From the NCBI RefSeq assembly GCF_900156625.1, contig NZ_FTOB01000001.1:620001-684000 (forward strand): a stretch of 64,000 nucleotides of DNA, written 5' to 3'. Under the pieces are notes generated by a model. It saw nothing but the letters and a program-made list of their open reading frames with translations, made no database searches and was not told the origin of the DNA. Within the stretch, counting starts at the first letter, position 1; the number at the start of each line of letters is the position of its first letter. Positions 36,036 to 47,700 of this stretch are shown piece after piece. The stretch is from Zobellia uliginosa. Lineage in GTDB: Bacteria; Bacteroidota; Bacteroidia; Flavobacteriales; Flavobacteriaceae. Both the position numbers and the translations under genes were made by a program.

Positions 36036-37883
36036 ATGTGTGGAATAGTAGGTTATATAGGCCATAGAGAGGCTTATCCGATTGTAGTAAAAGGTTTGCA
36101 ACGTCTTGAATATAGAGGATATGACAGTGCCGGTGTTGCAATCTTTGATGGCGAAAAAATAAACTTGGCAAAGACCAAGGGTAAGGTGGAAGACCTTAAG
36201 AAAAAAGCTGAAAGTACCATTTCATTAAAAGGGAGCCTAGGTATCGGTCATACACGTTGGGCTACCCATGGGGTACCGAACGACATCAATTCCCATCCAC
36301 ATTATTCCAATTCCGGTGATTTGGTGATCATTCATAACGGAATTATCGAAAACTACGAATCCGTAAAGAAGGAGCTTACCAAAAGGGGCTACACTTTTGA
36401 ATCGGATACCGATACGGAAGTTTTGATCAACCTGATCGAAGAGGTGCAAAAAACCGAGGGCGTTAAACTGGGCCAAGCGGTTCAGATTGCGTTAAACGAA
36501 GTGGTTGGTGCATATGCCATTGCCGTTTTTGATAAAAAGAAGCCCGATGAAATCGTGGTGGCCAAATTGGGAAGTCCATTGGCAATAGGTGTTGGTGACA
36601 ATGAGTTTTTCATTGCTTCCGATGCTTCGCCTTTTATCGAATTTACCAACAATGCCGTATACCTTGAAGATGAGGAAATGGCAATTATTCGATTGGGGAA
36701 AGAAATCAAACTTCGTAAAATAAAGAATGACGCCGTAGCATATCCGAATATTCTTGAGTTGAAAATGAACCTCGAGGAAATTGAAAAGGGAGGCTACGAT
36801 CATTTTATGTTAAAGGAAATTTACGAGCAACCAAGAGCTATTTTGGATACGTATCGAGGGAGGTTACGTGCATCCCAAGGTCTTATAAAGATGGCGGGTA
36901 TCGACCAAAACCTTGAGAAGTTCATGAACGCCAATCGCATCATTATTGTGGCGTGCGGTACCTCATGGCATGCAGGTTTAGTGGCCGAATACATTTTTGA
37001 AGATTTGGCAAGGATTCCTGTTGAGGTCGAATATGCCTCTGAGTTCAGATATAGAAATCCGGTGATTACCGATAAGGACATTCTTATTGCCATATCACAA
37101 TCGGGAGAGACGGCTGATACCTTGGCCGCCATTAAATTGGCTAAAGAAAAGGGAGCCTTTGTTTTCGGTGTATGTAATGTCGTAGGCTCTTCCATTGCAC
37201 GAGAGACCGATGCCGGTGCTTATACCCATGCGGGTCCCGAAATCGGGGTGGCTTCCACTAAGGCATTTACGACCCAGATAACGGTGCTCACCTTGTTGGC
37301 CTTGAAACTGGCGAAAGAAAAAGGGGTGTTTTCCGAGTCTAGGTTCCATGAGTTTTTGACCGAGCTTGAAACCATTCCGGCTAAAGTAGAGAAGGTTTTA
37401 CAGAGCAATGCCCTGATAGAAATTATTGCCGATGTTTATAAAGATTCTACCAACTGCCTCTATTTAGGTAGGGGGTATAATTTCCCAGTGGCCTTGGAAG
37501 GAGCATTGAAGCTTAAGGAAATTAGTTATATCCATGCTGAGGGATATCCAGCTGCAGAGATGAAGCATGGGCCTATCGCATTGATAGATGATCAAATGCC
37601 GGTTTTCGTTATTGCTACTAAAAAAGGGCATTATGAGAAGGTGGTCAGTAATATCCAAGAGATAAAGTCGAGAAAAGGAAAGATAATCGCCATAGTTACT
37701 GAAGGTGATACACAGGTGACCGAACTTGCCGATCATGTGGTAGAAGTTCCCGAGACCCTTGAAAGTCTTTCTCCTTTATTGAATACGATTCCGTTGCAAT
37801 TATTGTCTTATCATATTGCCGTTATGCGTGGCTGTAATGTAGATCAGCCCAGAAACTTGGCAAAATCGGTTACTGTAGAGTAG
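36036..37883 (+). CDS. glmS: Glutamine--fructose-6-phosphate aminotransferase (isomerizing)
   Basis: First committed step to UDP-GlcNAc: converts fructose 6-phosphate and glutamine to glucosamine 6-phosphate. The 615 residues start MCGIVGYIGHREAYP, with Cys2 as the glutaminase nucleophile. This fixes the start at 36036 rather than the upstream open frame. GHTRWATHG and a C-terminal pair of SIS sugar-isomerase domains follow (ACGTSWHAGLVAEY, LYLGRGYNFPVALEGALKLK, closing NLAKSVTVE). Monocistronic, with its own promoter box and a strong terminator. Confidence 0.97.
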   Translation: MCGIVGYIGHREAYPIVVKGLQRLEYRGYDSAGVAIFDGEKINLAKTKGKVEDLKKKAESTISLKGSLGIGHTRWATHGVPNDINSHPHYSNSGDLVIIHNGIIENYESVKKELTKRGYTFESDTDTEVLINLIEEVQKTEGVKLGQAVQIALNEVVGAYAIAVFDKKKPDEIVVAKLGSPLAIGVGDNEFFIASDASPFIEFTNNAVYLEDEEMAIIRLGKEIKLRKIKNDAVAYPNILELKMNLEEIEKGGYDHFMLKEIYEQPRAILDTYRGRLRASQGLIKMAGIDQNLEKFMNANRIIIVACGTSWHAGLVAEYIFEDLARIPVEVEYASEFRYRNPVITDKDILIAISQSGETADTLAAIKLAKEKGAFVFGVCNVVGSSIARETDAGAYTHAGPEIGVASTKAFTTQITVLTLLALKLAKEKGVFSESRFHEFLTELETIPAKVEKVLQSNALIEIIADVYKDSTNCLYLGRGYNFPVALEGALKLKEISYIHAEGYPAAEMKHGPIALIDDQMPVFVIATKKGHYEKVVSNIQEIKSRKGKIIAIVTEGDTQVTELADHVVEVPETLESLSPLLNTIPLQLLSYHIAVMRGCNVDQPRNLAKSVTVE

Positions 37884-37913
37884 ACGGTTAAAAACATATA
37901 ATTATCAGCTTTT

Positions 37914-37948
37914 AACAGGCCTTGACGTACGTCAAGGCCTGTTTGTTT
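37914..37948 (+). terminator. Rho-independent terminator after glmS
   Basis: A 13-bp perfect stem AACAGGCCTTGAC/GTCAAGGCCTGTT with a GTAC loop, followed by TGTTTTG, 31 bp after the glmS stop. Confidence 0.85.
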
Positions 37949-38082
37949 TGGTAAATATGTAATTTCAAGGGGTGTTTTTTACTAAATATATACTATGCAT
38001 GCATAATTTTTTTCATTTTATGATTATTGGTCCAAAAAAAAATGTAACTTCGGGTTACTAACATATTTAACTTAAACTTAAC

Positions 38083-40875
38083 ATGAGAGCAATACTATTT
38101 TTAGCCTTGCTGTTGGCGACGAGCTTTGGATTTTCGCAAACGACGGTAAACGGAAAAGTGGTAGATCAGAACAGTCAGCCCGTACCAGGGGCCAATATCG
38201 TTATCGAAGGAAAAGCGATTGGTACCACAACGGATTTTGACGGAAATTTTAGTTTACAAACCTCTGAAGTACCCCCTTTTCAGTTAAGAATTACTAGTAT
38301 CGGATATTCCGATGTTACTGAGGAAGTCACCTCGAACAATCAAACCTTGACCATTGTAATCGATGAGTCACAAACATTTTTGGATGAAGTGGTCATTTCT
38401 GCTTCAAGAACGCCCGAGCGTATTTTTGAATCTCCGGTTACAGTAGAAAGAATTGGGGTTTCTGAAATAAAGAACGGTACTGCCGCAGATTTTTATGGAG
38501 GTCTTGAGAATCTAAAAGGAGTTGATGTTAACACCAACAGTTTAACCTTTAAATCTGTCAATACAAGAGGATTTGCGTCTTTTGCCAATACGCGTTTTAT
38601 GCAGTTGGTAGATGGTATGGATAACTCAACACCGGCATTGAACTTCCCTATCGGGAACTTAGTGGGTTTAGTTGAGCCGGATGTTTTAAGTGTTGAATTA
38701 TTACCGGGTGCATCATCAGCATTATACGGTGCAAACGCTTTTAACGGCATCTTGTTCATGCGTAGTAAGAATCCTTTTGACTATGAGGGTATCAGCGTAT
38801 CGATTAAAAGAGGTATAACATCACAAAAAGCTTCTGGAGACAATTCATACACGGATTTTGGTATTAGGGCTGCATATAAGTTCAGTGATAAATTTGCTGG
38901 AAAAGTCAATTTCGGATATTTAAAAGGAACCGACTGGGCGGCTAATAATATAGATGACAAGAATACTCCCGGGGGAACTAGGGATAACTTGAATTATGAC
39001 GGTGTCAATGTATATGGGGACGAAGTTTCTACGAACATTAAGGATGTAGCCCTTACTTTAGAAGGTTTAGGCATCTTGCCGGCTGGTGCCAATGCCTTGG
39101 TTCCTTCGGAAATCGTAAGTAGAACAGGTTATGATGAAGGTGATCTTACCCAGTATAATGCTGAAAGTATAAAAGCGGATTGGGGCTTGTATTATAGGCC
39201 GATTGAAGATAATAGTTTAGAGATTTCTTACGTAGGTAAGGTGGGTACAGGTACTACAATTTATCAGGGTACCAATAGGTATAATATTGACGGATTCTTT
39301 CAAGAGCAGCATAAGCTTGAGGTTAGAAACGATAACTTTTTTGTAAGGGGTTATGTGGTGGCTGATAAAGCAGGTGACTCTTATGATATGGTATTTACAG
39401 GTATCAACATCAACGAAATTTGGAAAGATAGAAATACTTGGTTTGGTGAATATACCGGTACTTATGTTCAAGCAACCTTAGCGGGCGCTACGAACGAACA
39501 GGCACATGCCGCGGCCAGGGCACAAGCGGAGTCCGGAAGATTTCTTCCTGGTACACCGGAATTTGAAGCGGCCTTCAATAAAGTTATTAAAGATCCGGAC
39601 CTAAGCAAGGGGTCTCAATTTTACGATCAATCTAAATATTATCATGCAGATGGTAATTATAACTTCAGTCATTTGATTGATTGGGCAGAAATTCAAGTTG
39701 GTGGTTCGTTTAGAGAGTATAGTTTAAATTCCTTAGGTACCATTTATACGGATTCGGAAGAAGACGGGCCAATTGACTATTCTGAATTTGGAATTTATTC
39801 TCAGATTCAAAAGACCTTGCCTTTTGAGGGAGAGAAAAGCTTGAAGTTAACGGGGTCTATTCGTTATGATAAGTCTGAGTTTTTTGATGGTTTCTTTTCG
39901 CCAAGACTATCTGCTGGTTATACGTTAAACAGAGACCATAATATTAGGGCTTCAGCTCAAACCGGATTTAGAAATCCTACTACTCAAGATCTTTTCATTG
40001 GTTTGGATGCCGGTAGGGCAATTCTAGTTGGGTCTGCACCGGATAACTTGGAGCAATATTCAAGAGATTTTGATGTAAGTGCTACTGGCCGATTTCAGTT
40101 TCAACAACCATCAACGGTAACCCAAACCGGTGCCGCGGCTTATAATAATTCCTATTCTGCTGCGTCTGTGGCGACTTTAGGGGCAACGGGAAACCCCGCC
40201 GTTCTTGAAGTTGCAAATCCGGATTTAGTTAAACCTGAAAGAGTAACATCGTTTGAAGTCGGGTATAGGGGTAAGGTGGATAAGCTTGTAATAGACTTTA
40301 GTACCTACTACAATACATATAAAGACTTTATTTCACAAGAAGTTGTGGTTTCTCCTTACTACGGAGTGGTTGGTGATGGTGGTCTTTCTGTAGATGCGAT
40401 AGCTAACGGAGATTTTCAAACGTATAGCACGTATACTAATACTGATGCTGACGTTAGTTCTTATGGTGCGTCTTTAGGTCTTAATATGAAAGTATTTGGC
40501 GACTATAATTTAGGAGGTAGTTATACGTATACAAAATTGGATTTTGATCGTGATGCCAATCCAGATGTTATGCTGAATTTCAACACGCCAGAGCATAAGT
40601 TCAAGGCATCTTTTGGAAATGAGCAGTTATTTAAAAATTTCGGATTTAACGTGTCGTACAGGTTCAGTGATGATTATTTCTGGGAAGCTACTTTTGGTAA
40701 CGGTGTTATTCCAGAATTTCATGTAGTCGATGCACAGATCAATTATAAAGTTCCAAGTATTAAATCCTCTTTTAAATTAGGGGGTACAAACCTAACCGGT
40801 AAAGAGTACTACACTGCATTCGGTACCGGACATATTGGGTCTATGTACTACTTGTCTTGGACAATTAATAATTAA
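38083..40875 (+). CDS. TonB-dependent receptor paired with GDSL lipoprotein
   Basis: A 930-residue outer-membrane transporter. The signal peptide is RAILFLALLLATSFGFSQ. A carboxypeptidase-regulatory-like domain follows at about 22-100 (VNGKVVDQNSQPVPGANIVI). The plug lies at about 110-225 (NTRGFASFANTRFMQLVDGM, VELLPGASSALYGANAFNG) and then the barrel. The final residues are TINN rather than the usual aromatic residue, which is unusual. The downstream lipoprotein starts 20 bp after the stop, so they are co-transcribed. This pairing suggests uptake of an ester-containing or lipidic ligand released by the lipoprotein; that is inference from context. Confidence 0.9.
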   Translation: MRAILFLALLLATSFGFSQTTVNGKVVDQNSQPVPGANIVIEGKAIGTTTDFDGNFSLQTSEVPPFQLRITSIGYSDVTEEVTSNNQTLTIVIDESQTFLDEVVISASRTPERIFESPVTVERIGVSEIKNGTAADFYGGLENLKGVDVNTNSLTFKSVNTRGFASFANTRFMQLVDGMDNSTPALNFPIGNLVGLVEPDVLSVELLPGASSALYGANAFNGILFMRSKNPFDYEGISVSIKRGITSQKASGDNSYTDFGIRAAYKFSDKFAGKVNFGYLKGTDWAANNIDDKNTPGGTRDNLNYDGVNVYGDEVSTNIKDVALTLEGLGILPAGANALVPSEIVSRTGYDEGDLTQYNAESIKADWGLYYRPIEDNSLEISYVGKVGTGTTIYQGTNRYNIDGFFQEQHKLEVRNDNFFVRGYVVADKAGDSYDMVFTGININEIWKDRNTWFGEYTGTYVQATLAGATNEQAHAAARAQAESGRFLPGTPEFEAAFNKVIKDPDLSKGSQFYDQSKYYHADGNYNFSHLIDWAEIQVGGSFREYSLNSLGTIYTDSEEDGPIDYSEFGIYSQIQKTLPFEGEKSLKLTGSIRYDKSEFFDGFFSPRLSAGYTLNRDHNIRASAQTGFRNPTTQDLFIGLDAGRAILVGSAPDNLEQYSRDFDVSATGRFQFQQPSTVTQTGAAAYNNSYSAASVATLGATGNPAVLEVANPDLVKPERVTSFEVGYRGKVDKLVIDFSTYYNTYKDFISQEVVVSPYYGVVGDGGLSVDAIANGDFQTYSTYTNTDADVSSYGASLGLNMKVFGDYNLGGSYTYTKLDFDRDANPDVMLNFNTPEHKFKASFGNEQLFKNFGFNVSYRFSDDYFWEATFGNGVIPEFHVVDAQINYKVPSIKSSFKLGGTNLTGKEYYTAFGTGHIGSMYYLSWTINN

Positions 40876-40895
40876 TTTTTTAATCTAAAGTCGAA

Positions 40896-42539
40896 ATGAA
40901 AAACTTAAAATATATATACATCTCTTTAGGTATCTTGGCTTTTACGGCCTGTAATGATCCTGAAGATGTTGACCTTGAGCCAGAAGTAATAGCGGAAGCG
41001 CCTGTTGAATTAAGTGCAGGTTCAGCGGATTTTTCAACTTATGTTTCTTTAGGGAATTCGTTAACCGCGGGTTTTACTGATAATGCCCTATTCAAAGCGG
41101 GCCAGGCCAACTCTTTTCCGAATTTGTTATCGACCAAGTTTGCCTTGGTAGGTGGTGGTTCTTTTACGCAGCCCTTGATGAACGACAACGTTGGGGGGCT
41201 TTTGGCTGGAGGGGCCCAACTGGAAGGTTTTGATCCAAGATTGGTTTTTTTTAGTGGAGATGAAGAGCAATCGGCCGGTCCTGTTCCCTTGGCATTTTTA
41301 AATAGTGGGGCAACTGTTACTACGGATATAATTTTAAACAACCCAACAGGTCCTTTTAATAATTTGGGGGTTCCTGGGGCAAAGAGTTTTCATTTATTGG
41401 CTACCGGTTACGGTAATGCCGCAAATTTGGAAGCCAAGTTGGCCAATCCTTATTTTGTTAGAATGACGGGTGCTACCCCAGATGCCAAGGTTTTGGAATT
41501 GGCCATGGCGCAATCACCTACCTTTTTTAGTCTGTGGATCGGTAATAATGATGTATTGGGTTATGCGCTTTCGGGCGGTGATGGCACCAATCCTATTACC
41601 GATAAGGCGACTTTTGATTCGGCCATAGGGGCCTTGGTGACCACATTGACTTCCGGCGGGGCGAAAGGTGTGATGGCGAATATTCCCTATGTTACCTCTA
41701 TTCCGCATTTTACGACCGTTCCCCATGATCCTATAGATCCAAATGAGAATGATTTTGCGGCACAAGTGCCAACATTGAACACCTTTTTTGGGGCTTTGAA
41801 CCAGGTGTATGAATTTTTGGACCAGCAGGAGCGTGCAGTTGTATTTAGTGACTCGATTAATAATCCCGTGGTTATCTTGGACGAAAACCTGGCGGACTTG
41901 TCTGCCCAGATTACCGGGGTGTTGAATGCAAGTCCTGACTTCCCGGTTTTTGTGCAACAAATGGGTTTGCCGGCCGAGGCCGCTTCTACCGTGGCCACTT
42001 TGATGGGTAATGCGTACGGGCAGGCCCGAATGGCCACAGAAGATGACCTGTTGGTGTTGTCTAGCAGTACGACCATAGGCGAGGTGAACGGGTTTTCGTT
42101 CAATGCACTTAAAGGCTTTGGGTTTCCGGATGCCATGGCGGCCCAGTTTTCCGTTGAGGGTATTACATTGCCCTTGGCCGACAAATGGGTCTTGACCCCA
42201 GAGGAGCAAGATGAGATCAAGGCGGCAACCGATGAGTTCAATGCCACGCTTTCGTCTGCGGCATCAGGAGCGGGCTTGGCCTTTGTCGATGCGAACCGAT
42301 TATTGCAAGACTTGGCCCAAGGCGGGGTTACCGATGGGGATTTTACCCTTACGGCCAACTTGGTCACCGGTGGTGGCTTTTCCTTAGACGGGGTACACCT
42401 TACGGCTCGGGGCTATGCCTTAATGGCCAATGAATTTATGAAAGCGATTGATGCTACTTACGGATCTAACTTTGAAGCTTCGGGTTCATTGTTCAATATT
42501 GGAAACTATCCAACAAATTATTCACCTGCATTGCAGTAG
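40896..42539 (+). CDS. SGNH/GDSL-type hydrolase lipoprotein
   Basis: A 547-residue lipoprotein with lipobox Cys at residue 19 (ISLGILAFTACNDPE). SGNH blocks are visible: block I as YVSLGNSLTAGF (Ser at about 54; Asn replaces the usual Asp of GDS), the oxyanion Asn in WIGNNDVLGY at about 217, and block V DGVHLTARGY with Asp498 and His501. All catalytic positions of an esterase or lipase are therefore present. A large insertion between blocks is low in charged residues. Co-transcribed with the upstream TonB receptor, it probably sits at the outer membrane. The substrate is unknown. Confidence 0.87.
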   Translation: MKNLKYIYISLGILAFTACNDPEDVDLEPEVIAEAPVELSAGSADFSTYVSLGNSLTAGFTDNALFKAGQANSFPNLLSTKFALVGGGSFTQPLMNDNVGGLLAGGAQLEGFDPRLVFFSGDEEQSAGPVPLAFLNSGATVTTDIILNNPTGPFNNLGVPGAKSFHLLATGYGNAANLEAKLANPYFVRMTGATPDAKVLELAMAQSPTFFSLWIGNNDVLGYALSGGDGTNPITDKATFDSAIGALVTTLTSGGAKGVMANIPYVTSIPHFTTVPHDPIDPNENDFAAQVPTLNTFFGALNQVYEFLDQQERAVVFSDSINNPVVILDENLADLSAQITGVLNASPDFPVFVQQMGLPAEAASTVATLMGNAYGQARMATEDDLLVLSSSTTIGEVNGFSFNALKGFGFPDAMAAQFSVEGITLPLADKWVLTPEEQDEIKAATDEFNATLSSAASGAGLAFVDANRLLQDLAQGGVTDGDFTLTANLVTGGGFSLDGVHLTARGYALMANEFMKAIDATYGSNFEASGSLFNIGNYPTNYSPALQ

Positions 42540-42564
42540 ATGTTGTTTTTGTAACATTTTATAG

Positions 42565-42590
42565 GGCGCCTTATCAAGGCGCCTTTTTTT
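42565..42590 (+). terminator. Rho-independent terminator after GDSL lipoprotein
   Basis: A perfect 8-bp GC-rich stem GGCGCCTT/AAGGCGCC with a 3-nt loop, followed by seven T residues. Confidence 0.9.
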
Positions 42591-42637
42591 ATGCGAAAAA
42601 AGAACAAAAAGTAGTTTTCAATTCGAGTTGAAAAACA

Positions 42638-42645
42638 TACCTTTG
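42638..42645 (+). promoter_or_regulatory. -7 box for atpD
   Basis: TACCTTTG followed by C matches TAnnTTTG and lies 75 bp before the atpD ATG. A TTTT about 20 bp upstream is a weak -33 candidate. Confidence 0.45.
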
Positions 42646-42650
42646 CAGCC

Positions 42651-42689
42651 TGAAAAACACGGCTGTATAAAGGTGTTTTTCAATACAGT
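42651..42689 (+). promoter_or_regulatory. Structured atpD 5' leader with two competing stems
   Basis: A 10-bp perfect stem TGAAAAACAC (42651-42660)/GTGTTTTTCA (42673-42682) begins just where transcription should start. A second 6-bp stem CTGTAT (42663-42668)/ATACAG (42684-42689) uses the loop of the first. The single base linking the strands is too short for both to form as a standard pseudoknot, so they are probably alternatives. Whether this regulates atpD is unknown. Confidence 0.4.
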
Positions 42690-42708
42690 AAGTAATTTGA
42701 ATTCATAA

Positions 42709-44229
<1,521 letters not shown>

Positions 44230-44298
44230 TTAGTACAAGTACATAGTATTTAGTATTCTATACTAGCTACTTATTACTAACCACTCAATACTAAAAGG

Positions 44299-44577
44299 AT
44301 GTATTTAGAAATTGTATCACCAGAAGCCACATTATTTGCAGGCGAGGTAACATCGGTAACCGTACCGGGGGTAAATGGAGAGTTTCAGATTTTGAACAAT
44401 CACGCACCCATTGTTTCCTTGCTTCAAGAAGGTAGTGTTCGTGTTGAGGGAAATATAACAATAGATGAAGCGTACGCCTCTAAGTTCTCTAAAGACGCTA
44501 GTGGAAAGGTCATTCTTCCCATAGCTAGTGGAACTGTTGAAATGAGCGATAATCGGGTAATTGTATTGGCCGATTAA
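44299..44577 (+). CDS. atpC: F1F0 ATP synthase epsilon subunit (short form)
   Basis: A 92-residue protein comprising only the N-terminal beta-sandwich of epsilon (LEIVSPEATLFAGEVTSVTV, GEFQILNNHAPIVSLL). It lacks the C-terminal helical hairpin that inhibits ATP hydrolysis in longer bacterial epsilons. This short form is usual in Bacteroidota. AAAAGG directly before the ATG is one of the few purine-rich ribosome-binding-like sequences in the window. Confidence 0.95.
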   Translation: MYLEIVSPEATLFAGEVTSVTVPGVNGEFQILNNHAPIVSLLQEGSVRVEGNITIDEAYASKFSKDASGKVILPIASGTVEMSDNRVIVLAD

Positions 44578-44602
44578 AAAGCGCAATCATATTATAATTT
44601 CT

Positions 44603-44640
44603 AAAAGCCGTACTTAATTGTGCGGCTTTTTTTTGTTTTG
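44603..44640 (+). terminator. Rho-independent terminator after atpC
   Basis: An 11-bp stem AAAAGCCGTAC/GTGCGGCTTTT with one G-T pair and a 6-nt loop, followed by a T run, 26 bp after the atpC stop. Confidence 0.85.
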
Positions 44641-44727
44641 GCAAGAATGAAAAATGAATGGAATTGTTCCAGAAGGCAATCATGCATTTTACAATAGTGT
44701 TGGCCGCTTACGCCAGTTAAAAAAAAT

Positions 44728-44761
44728 GAAAAAACCCAAAGGAATGGCTTTGGGTTTTTTC
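44728..44761 (-). terminator. Terminator at the end of the giant-protein operon
   Basis: A 13-bp perfect stem AAAAAACCCAAAG/CTTTGGGTTTTTT with a 6-nt loop. With A and T runs on both sides it can work in either direction; it lies 28 bp past the stop of the minus-strand T9SS gene. Confidence 0.85.
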
Positions 44762-44788
44762 TATGGGGGATTTAGAAGGGGTAGGGTT

Positions 44789-47700
44789 TTATTTGATAAT
44801 CACCTTTCTTAAGGTTTTTCCATAGGGGGTTTCAAGTAATACGGCATAGACGCCTGCGGGAAATGCCGAAAGGTCAAAAGGAATGTTGTACGATGATTCC
44901 CCACGGTCTTTTTTAGAGGCTATAAGCGCATTGTTTGCCAAGCTGAATACTTTGATGCTGATGTTGCCCCTTTCGGAGAGTGTAACGTCTGCAGTGAACT
45001 CACCGCTGCTGGGGTTGGGGTATACGATAAACTCATCGATAAGTTTTTTACCATTTTCGGTATTTTCCTTTTTAATTGTGGCGTCGGCCTCCAACACAAT
45101 TATTTTTTTAGTCTGTTGTGCCCAACAGTCGCCTCTTGAGGTTACGATTCCTATCTCGTATTCTCCAGGTTGATCGAACCTAAATTCCGCCTCATCGTTA
45201 TCGGTTTTCAGTATGGTGGCCTCATCAGGTAATATCCATTCCGATTTATCGGGCAGGGGATAGCTGATATCAACGGCAACGACCGTTTCGTTGACAAATA
45301 CTTGGGTAGAAGCCGCAAATTCGGCATCTATTTCTTCGGGACTTATATCTACCCTTATGCTTCCTTCTGCCGAACAACCTGTTGGTGTTGATACCCTGAC
45401 CGTATATGTACCGCTCTCAACCAAGCTTACCTTTGCTTCATTGCTCGTAAACCCATTATCGGATGACCAAGTATAAGATGCTTGCCCATCCTCCACACTG
45501 GCATCTAAAACTAATTCTTGACCTGCACACAGGGTGCGGTTTCCCCCAAGGTCTACCTGTAGGGGTAAGGGGTCTTCCAGAATATAGGTCCGGGTTAAAG
45601 GGCCGTCGCCAAATCCGTCTATGGTTACCGTGTAACTTCCCGCACCAAGGTTTTCAATTTTGCTAGTGGTGGCCCCGGTACTCCATTCGTAGGTAAACGC
45701 GCCATTGCCTTTGTTTACCAAAATAGAAATACTACCGTTAGTATCGCCTTGGCAGATAGGCCGTACAATAGTTTCCTCTACGATGTCGGGCTGGGTAATC
45801 TCATACGTTTCGGTTATAGAGCAGTTGTTATCGTCGGAAATAGATACCAGGTAAAAACCGGCAGATAGCCCGGAAATAGTCTCTTGGTCACCGATAGGGC
45901 TATTGTCGGATAAGCGTAGCCAACTGATGTCGAATGGAAATGCACCACCATCAAGTTGTAGAGAGATGCTACCGTCATTGGCTTGGTATTCGGAGGCATG
46001 GGTTATATTGGTATCTGTGATCTGCAAGGGGTCAGGTGCGGGTTTTACTATAGCCGTAGTTGTAGCGGAACAACCATTATCGTCGACTACCTCAAGGATA
46101 TACTCCCCTGCCGTTACTCCGACTAGGTTCTGATTGCTTTCCCCATTACTCCATATATAGGTGTACGGGGGCGTGCCCCCTTCAACTTTTACGGTCACGG
46201 CACCTGTTGCCTCTCCATCACAAAGTATATCGGTGGTATCTTCTATAGAAACCTCTAGCAAGTCAGGTTCGGCAACGGAAATAGGATTGGAGTCCTTAAT
46301 TATACCGTTGGCATCCGTTACCCTTAAAAAATAGGTTCCTGCGCTTAGGTCGCCCAAGATCGGTGATTCCTCGTTTAATAGATTGTCGGAGCCGAGAGAG
46401 CTTTGGTACCATTCAAGGGTGTAGGGCTCGACCCCTCCTTCGATACTGGCCATGATTTCGCCGTAGTCATCGCCATGGCACAATATGAATTCGGTTTGTT
46501 CAAGAACGACAGTCAGTTCTCCAGGTTCTAAAATCTCAAAGCTTTCTTGAAGGGTACATCCGTTACTGTCCGTTACTGTAACGGTATAGGTGCCTTCCAT
46601 TAGGTTATTGATGTCTTTGGTGGTCGTTCCACTTGCACTAGGGCCTGTCCAGTTATAGCTGAAAGGAGGTGTTCCACCTGTGAATACTGGGGATATGGCC
46701 CCGTCACTCCGACCGGCGGCACTTATGTGAACGACAATGGTATTATCGGAATCCCACGTTATTATTGGGTATTGGTCAACGGTAACATCGGTCTGGACGA
46801 ATTCACATCCATTGCCGTCACGTACTATAACGGTATAATTACCTGCGGGAACATTTTCGAACAGGGGAGAGTTTTGAAAGGAATTGCCGTTGTCGATACT
46901 ATAGGTATAGTCTTGCAAGGCTCCGGGCGTACCCCCCGTAACGTTGGAGATACTGATGGTGCCCCTATCGATATCATAACAGGTAGAAGAGCTGGCGACA
47001 TCGGCCATTAGGGTACTCGGAGCAACGAGTTCAATGATAGTACTCTCTAGGGGTGTTGGCACGGATGCATCTTTTAGGAAAAGTTGATACTCCCCAGGTG
47101 GTAGATCGGAGATCGTGTTTTCGTCGACCAGCACGTCGTATAGTGAGCCGTTACGCCACCATTCGAAGGTAATGGGCGTATTACCGATAACATCGGCTCT
47201 TATAGAACCGTCATTGGAAGCGGAACAACTTATCTGTTTTTGAATTTCCACATTGTTTATGGCCAAGGGGCCGGGTTCGGTAATCTCGATCGACAAGGTG
47301 GACGATGTACATGAATTGGCATCTGAGACGGTTACTTCGTAGAATCCTGCGGTAAGTCCGCTTATGTTCTGGTTAGTACTGGAGAAGGAGGTATTGTTCG
47401 GTCCCGTTCCTACCCAATTAAAGGTATACTCCTCATTAGGGTCGATTTCCGGGAGTCCTCCTGAGACATGAATGACTATGGAGCCATCGTTACCTCCGTT
47501 TGAGCTAACATTCATGTGTGCATCGGTATTTTCCGAGACTATAATTTCGGAGGGTTCTTCTACGAGGAAGGAGTCTAGCAATGGAGGAGCCTCACACTGG
47601 GTATCCTTGTCCCGAAGGTATAGGTCATACACCCCTCCTGTAGCAATAGGGATGGTAAAATTGACCAAATCTTGCCAATCGTCATAAGCATCGAGTTTGT

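Noticed and set aside
36821-37195. Minus-strand open frame of 124 codons
   Set aside because: Antisense shadow of glmS within its SIS domain; no start signal or recognisable protein.
41514-42367. Two long overlapping minus-strand open frames (231 and 226 codons)
   Set aside because: They lie wholly antisense to the GDSL lipoprotein gene, which has clear catalytic motifs; the translations show no domain and arise from its codon bias.
44641-44727. Possible small RNA or small gene between the two terminators after atpC
   Set aside because: Only 87 bp, no promoter box, no stable internal structure and no credible frame.
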